Origin: an uncultured Methylobacillus sp.
Lineage (GTDB): Bacteria > Pseudomonadota > Gammaproteobacteria > Burkholderiales > Methylophilaceae
Reading direction: 5' to 3'
Length of the DNA: 6,704 nucleotides
Assembly: GCA_946478965.1 (NCBI GenBank)
Contig: CAMLDQ010000094.1
Span: forward strand, 1-6,704
The position numbers and the translations under genes were made by a program. Numbering within the stretch: the first letter of the stretch is position 1; each line of letters begins with the position of its first letter. The notes under the pieces are model-generated. The model worked only from the letters and a program-made list of their open reading frames with translations, did not search any database and had not been told where the DNA came from. Below are positions 4,743 to 6,704 of this stretch, piece after piece.

Positions 4743-5618
4743 ATGAATATCAGCCATATCAACACCGAGCCCATGCCGCCCGTTTCCGGCGATTACCGTG
4801 CATCGCCCATCGGCCGGTTGCTGGTCGATATGGGCAAATTGAAAGCGGAAGATATCGAACGGATACTGCAGGCGCAGCGCAAGACGGGCCTCACCTTCGG
4901 TGAAGTCGCCAGGAAGTTGCGCCTGGTCAGCGAGCAGGATATCCGGCATGCGCTGGCGATCCAGTTCGACTACCCCTACCTGCCGGCCGACCAGGATGTG
5001 TTCGGCAAGGAACTGGTGGCCGCCTACCAGCCTTTTTCCCCCCAGGTCGAGGCGCTGCGCGCGTTGCGCAGCCAGTTGACCATGCACTGGTTCAGTCACG
5101 GCAGCAAGGCGCTTGCCGTGATGGCGGCCAATGCCGGGGAAGGTTGCAGCAGCATGGCGGCTAACCTGGCTGTGGTGTTTGCCCAGCTGGGCGAGCGCAC
5201 GCTGCTGATCGACGCCGATCTGCGGCACCCGCGCCAGAAGGAGATTTTCCGGCTGGGCGAGCAGCGCGGCCTGTCGGACATCCTGATCGGGCGTGCCAAG
5301 CTGGACGCCGTGACCCGGCTGGAAGACCTGAACGGACTTTCCGTGCTGGGCGCCGGTGCGATCCCGCCCAATCCGCAGGAGCTGCTCAACCGGCGCAGCT
5401 TCGCCGAATTCATGCGCACAGTCGAGGACCTCTACGATGTGGTGATCGTCGATACCTCGCCTGCCTCCGCGACGGCGGACGCGCTTGCCGTGGCCGTCCA
5501 GTGCAAGGGCGCATTGCTGGTGTCGCGCCTCAACCAGACCCCGCTTGCCGATCTCGCCAACGCAGGGGATCAGTTGCTGCTGAGTGATGTGAAAATCGTC
5601 GCTGCCCTGGTGCTGTAG
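4743..5618 (+). CDS. epsG: EpsG, BY-kinase-like ATPase with N-terminal MshEN/T2SSE_N-like domain
   Basis: This 291-residue cytoplasmic protein resembles the EpsG chain-length-determinant tyrosine kinase family, which pairs with EpsF. Residues 21-80 (SPIGRLLVDMGKLKAEDIE through HALAIQFDYPYL) look like the N-terminal domain of type II secretion/MshE ATPases. The segment EALRALR (103-109) fits the BY-kinase ExxRxxR oligomerisation motif. The ATPase core has a Walker A-like loop NAGEGCSS (130-137), Walker A' LLIDADLR (154-161), IPPNPQELL (207-215) and Walker B VVIVDTSP (233-240). Oddly, the Walker A position that is Lys in BY-kinases, and as I recall Arg in EpsG, is Cys135. The last tyrosine is Tyr231, so the C-terminal Tyr cluster of classical BY-kinases is absent. 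Kinase activity is therefore uncertain; the protein could be a regulatory or degenerate ATPase. It starts 11 bases after epsF and ends 20 before the flippase. Confidence 0.88.
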   Translation: MNISHINTEPMPPVSGDYRASPIGRLLVDMGKLKAEDIERILQAQRKTGLTFGEVARKLRLVSEQDIRHALAIQFDYPYLPADQDVFGKELVAAYQPFSPQVEALRALRSQLTMHWFSHGSKALAVMAANAGEGCSSMAANLAVVFAQLGERTLLIDADLRHPRQKEIFRLGEQRGLSDILIGRAKLDAVTRLEDLNGLSVLGAGAIPPNPQELLNRRSFAEFMRTVEDLYDVVIVDTSPASATADALAVAVQCKGALLVSRLNQTPLADLANAGDQLLLSDVKIVAALVL

Positions 5619-5638
5619 GCGTTAGCGCGGGAATAACC

Positions 5639-6704
5639 ATGGCATTGCGCGCATTACTGAAATCCTCGGGCACGACCCTGATGACCACTGCGGGCGTCAC
5701 GGCGATCAGCTTTTTCACCTCGGTCATCACCGCCCGCCTGCTCGGCCCGGAAGGGCGAGGTTTGCTGTCCGGGGCGTTGCTGATTGCGATGCTTGCGGCC
5801 AATGCATCGCTGATGGGGCTCGCCAACAGTTTCATTTATCACAAGGGTGCCGGGCGTGCCTTCAGCTACGGCCGGTTCCTGGCGCTCTCGCTCGTATTTG
5901 TGCTTGGCTTTTCGTTGCTGCTCGGCCTGCTGGGCATGAACTTTACGCATGAAGCACGTCTGCACGAGCAGCTGGGCCTGATCCTGCTGATGACCGCCGC
6001 TTCCGCCGGGCAGGGCTATTTTTACGCCTTGAGCCAGCTGCATGACCGGCTGCATTTTTTCAACCTGATGCGTTTCCTGCTGGTGGCGCTCAACCTGGTG
6101 TTCCTGCTGGTCCTGGCAGCGTTTTTCGCGCATGTCGATTTCAGGGACATCCTGCTGGCGCAAGCCATAGTGGGGCTGCTGCTGACGCTGCTGGGCATTG
6201 CCTGGGCGCGGCGGCACCGGGTCTGGACGCTGGCGCAACCGGCCGGCGACCCGGCAGGCTGGCGCAGCGTGCTGGGTTATGGCGCTAGCCATCACGGTAC
6301 GGTGATGCTGAGCCTGCTGCTGGTCAATTTCGACAAGATCGCGCTGCTGCATCTGGGCTCGATCGTGGAATACGGCTTCTATGCGCTGGCCTTCACCACG
6401 TCGCGCCTGATCGGCGCCGTGCAGGAGGCCGTCTCCACTGCGCTTTATTCGCGTTTTGCCGGCAAGGATGTGGACGAATTGTCTCGCCATGTCCGCATTG
6501 CCTTCCGCCTTACTTTTGTTCCGATGCTGGCGCTGGCAGCCCTCGGTGCCGTGCTGTCGCCGTGGCTGATCGCTTGGGTCTATGGCCCTGCGTTCGCTTC
6601 GATGGCCGCGCCGTTTTCGATATTGCTGTTCGAATGCGTCATCACCGGGGCCAGCTGGACGCTGGCGCAGCGGTTCAATGCCGGCGGCCGTCCGGGACTG
6701 GTGT
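5639..6704 (+). CDS. Wzx-type oligosaccharide flippase (MOP superfamily), 3' end beyond window
   Basis: This is an open frame of 355 codons running off the right edge, encoding a multi-pass inner-membrane protein expected to flip lipid-linked repeat units to the periplasm. It starts MALRALLKSSGTTLMTTAG. The segment TARLLGPEGRGLLSGALL (31-48) is the N-terminal signature common in Wzx/O-antigen flippases. About ten hydrophobic stretches follow, for example RFLALSLVFVLGFSLLLGLL and ILLAQAIVGLLLTLLGIAW. A second-half repeat-like segment has SHHGTVMLSLLLVNFDKIALL and YGFYALAFTTSRLIGAVQEA, as in the family. ATG 5639 is preceded by a weak GGGAA site (5629-5633). It lies 20 bases after epsG and is probably in the same operon. 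Substrate cannot be predicted. Another MOP-family exporter is the only likely alternative. Confidence 0.85.
   Translation, partial: MALRALLKSSGTTLMTTAGVTAISFFTSVITARLLGPEGRGLLSGALLIAMLAANASLMGLANSFIYHKGAGRAFSYGRFLALSLVFVLGFSLLLGLLGMNFTHEARLHEQLGLILLMTAASAGQGYFYALSQLHDRLHFFNLMRFLLVALNLVFLLVLAAFFAHVDFRDILLAQAIVGLLLTLLGIAWARRHRVWTLAQPAGDPAGWRSVLGYGASHHGTVMLSLLLVNFDKIALLHLGSIVEYGFYALAFTTSRLIGAVQEAVSTALYSRFAGKDVDELSRHVRIAFRLTFVPMLALAALGAVLSPWLIAWVYGPAFASMAAPFSILLFECVITGASWTLAQRFNAGGRPGLV

Noticed and set aside
5654..6490. Open frame of 278 codons on the minus strand opposite the flippase gene
   Set aside because: The product is very rich in Gln, Arg and His with no recognisable fold, while the plus strand encodes a clear Wzx-like membrane protein.

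Overview
The window carries part of an exopolysaccharide (EPS) biosynthesis and export locus. It most likely comes from a betaproteobacterium of the Nitrosomonadales/Methylophilaceae type. I base this on protein resemblance: the EpsA, EpsE, EpsF and EpsG proteins have the architecture of the families known from the methanolan eps cluster of Methylobacillus and from loci linked to exosortase B (XrtB/PEP-CTERM). The coding DNA is moderately GC-rich and even in style across all genes, so nothing points to a recent insertion. No exosortase or PEP-CTERM gene lies inside the window, so the XrtB link is inferred from family membership only.

Layout. On the minus strand, epsA (LuxR-type regulator, 295-1089) is followed by the start of a polyprenyl-phosphate glycosyl-1-phosphate transferase (WcaJ-like, running off the left edge). 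The two reading frames overlap by 14 bases. A gene-free region of about 600 bases (1090-1705) separates them from the plus-strand genes. It holds a near-consensus sigma-54 -24/-12 element pointing at epsA, an 18-bp dyad next to it, a 16-bp palindrome about 100 bases upstream of the predicted start, and a dense set of potential RNA hairpins ahead of the plus-strand genes. The plus strand then has a stand-alone cyclic-nucleotide-binding protein (1706-2218), epsE (periplasmic polysaccharide export protein), epsF (Wzz-type chain-length determinant), epsG (tyrosine-kinase-like ATPase) and the first 355 codons of a Wzx-type flippase. Gaps between the plus-strand genes are 11 to 35 bases, so they are probably one operon.

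How they work together. The WcaJ-like enzyme would load the first sugar on the lipid carrier, the flippase would move the finished repeat unit across the inner membrane, EpsF with EpsG would control polymer length, and EpsE would carry the chain through the periplasm. EpsA and the nucleotide-binding protein are likely regulators. An assembly polymerase and an outer-membrane porin are expected outside the window.

The most unusual points are: EpsE has three SLBB domains, the first two looking like a tandem duplication; EpsG has cysteine in place of the Walker A lysine/arginine; EpsG also begins with an MshEN/T2SSE_N-like domain, the fold that binds cyclic di-GMP elsewhere; an orphan cyclic-nucleotide-binding protein heads the export operon; and epsA appears to be sigma-54 dependent. 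Together these suggest several layers of control in a known type of EPS locus rather than an entirely new system.
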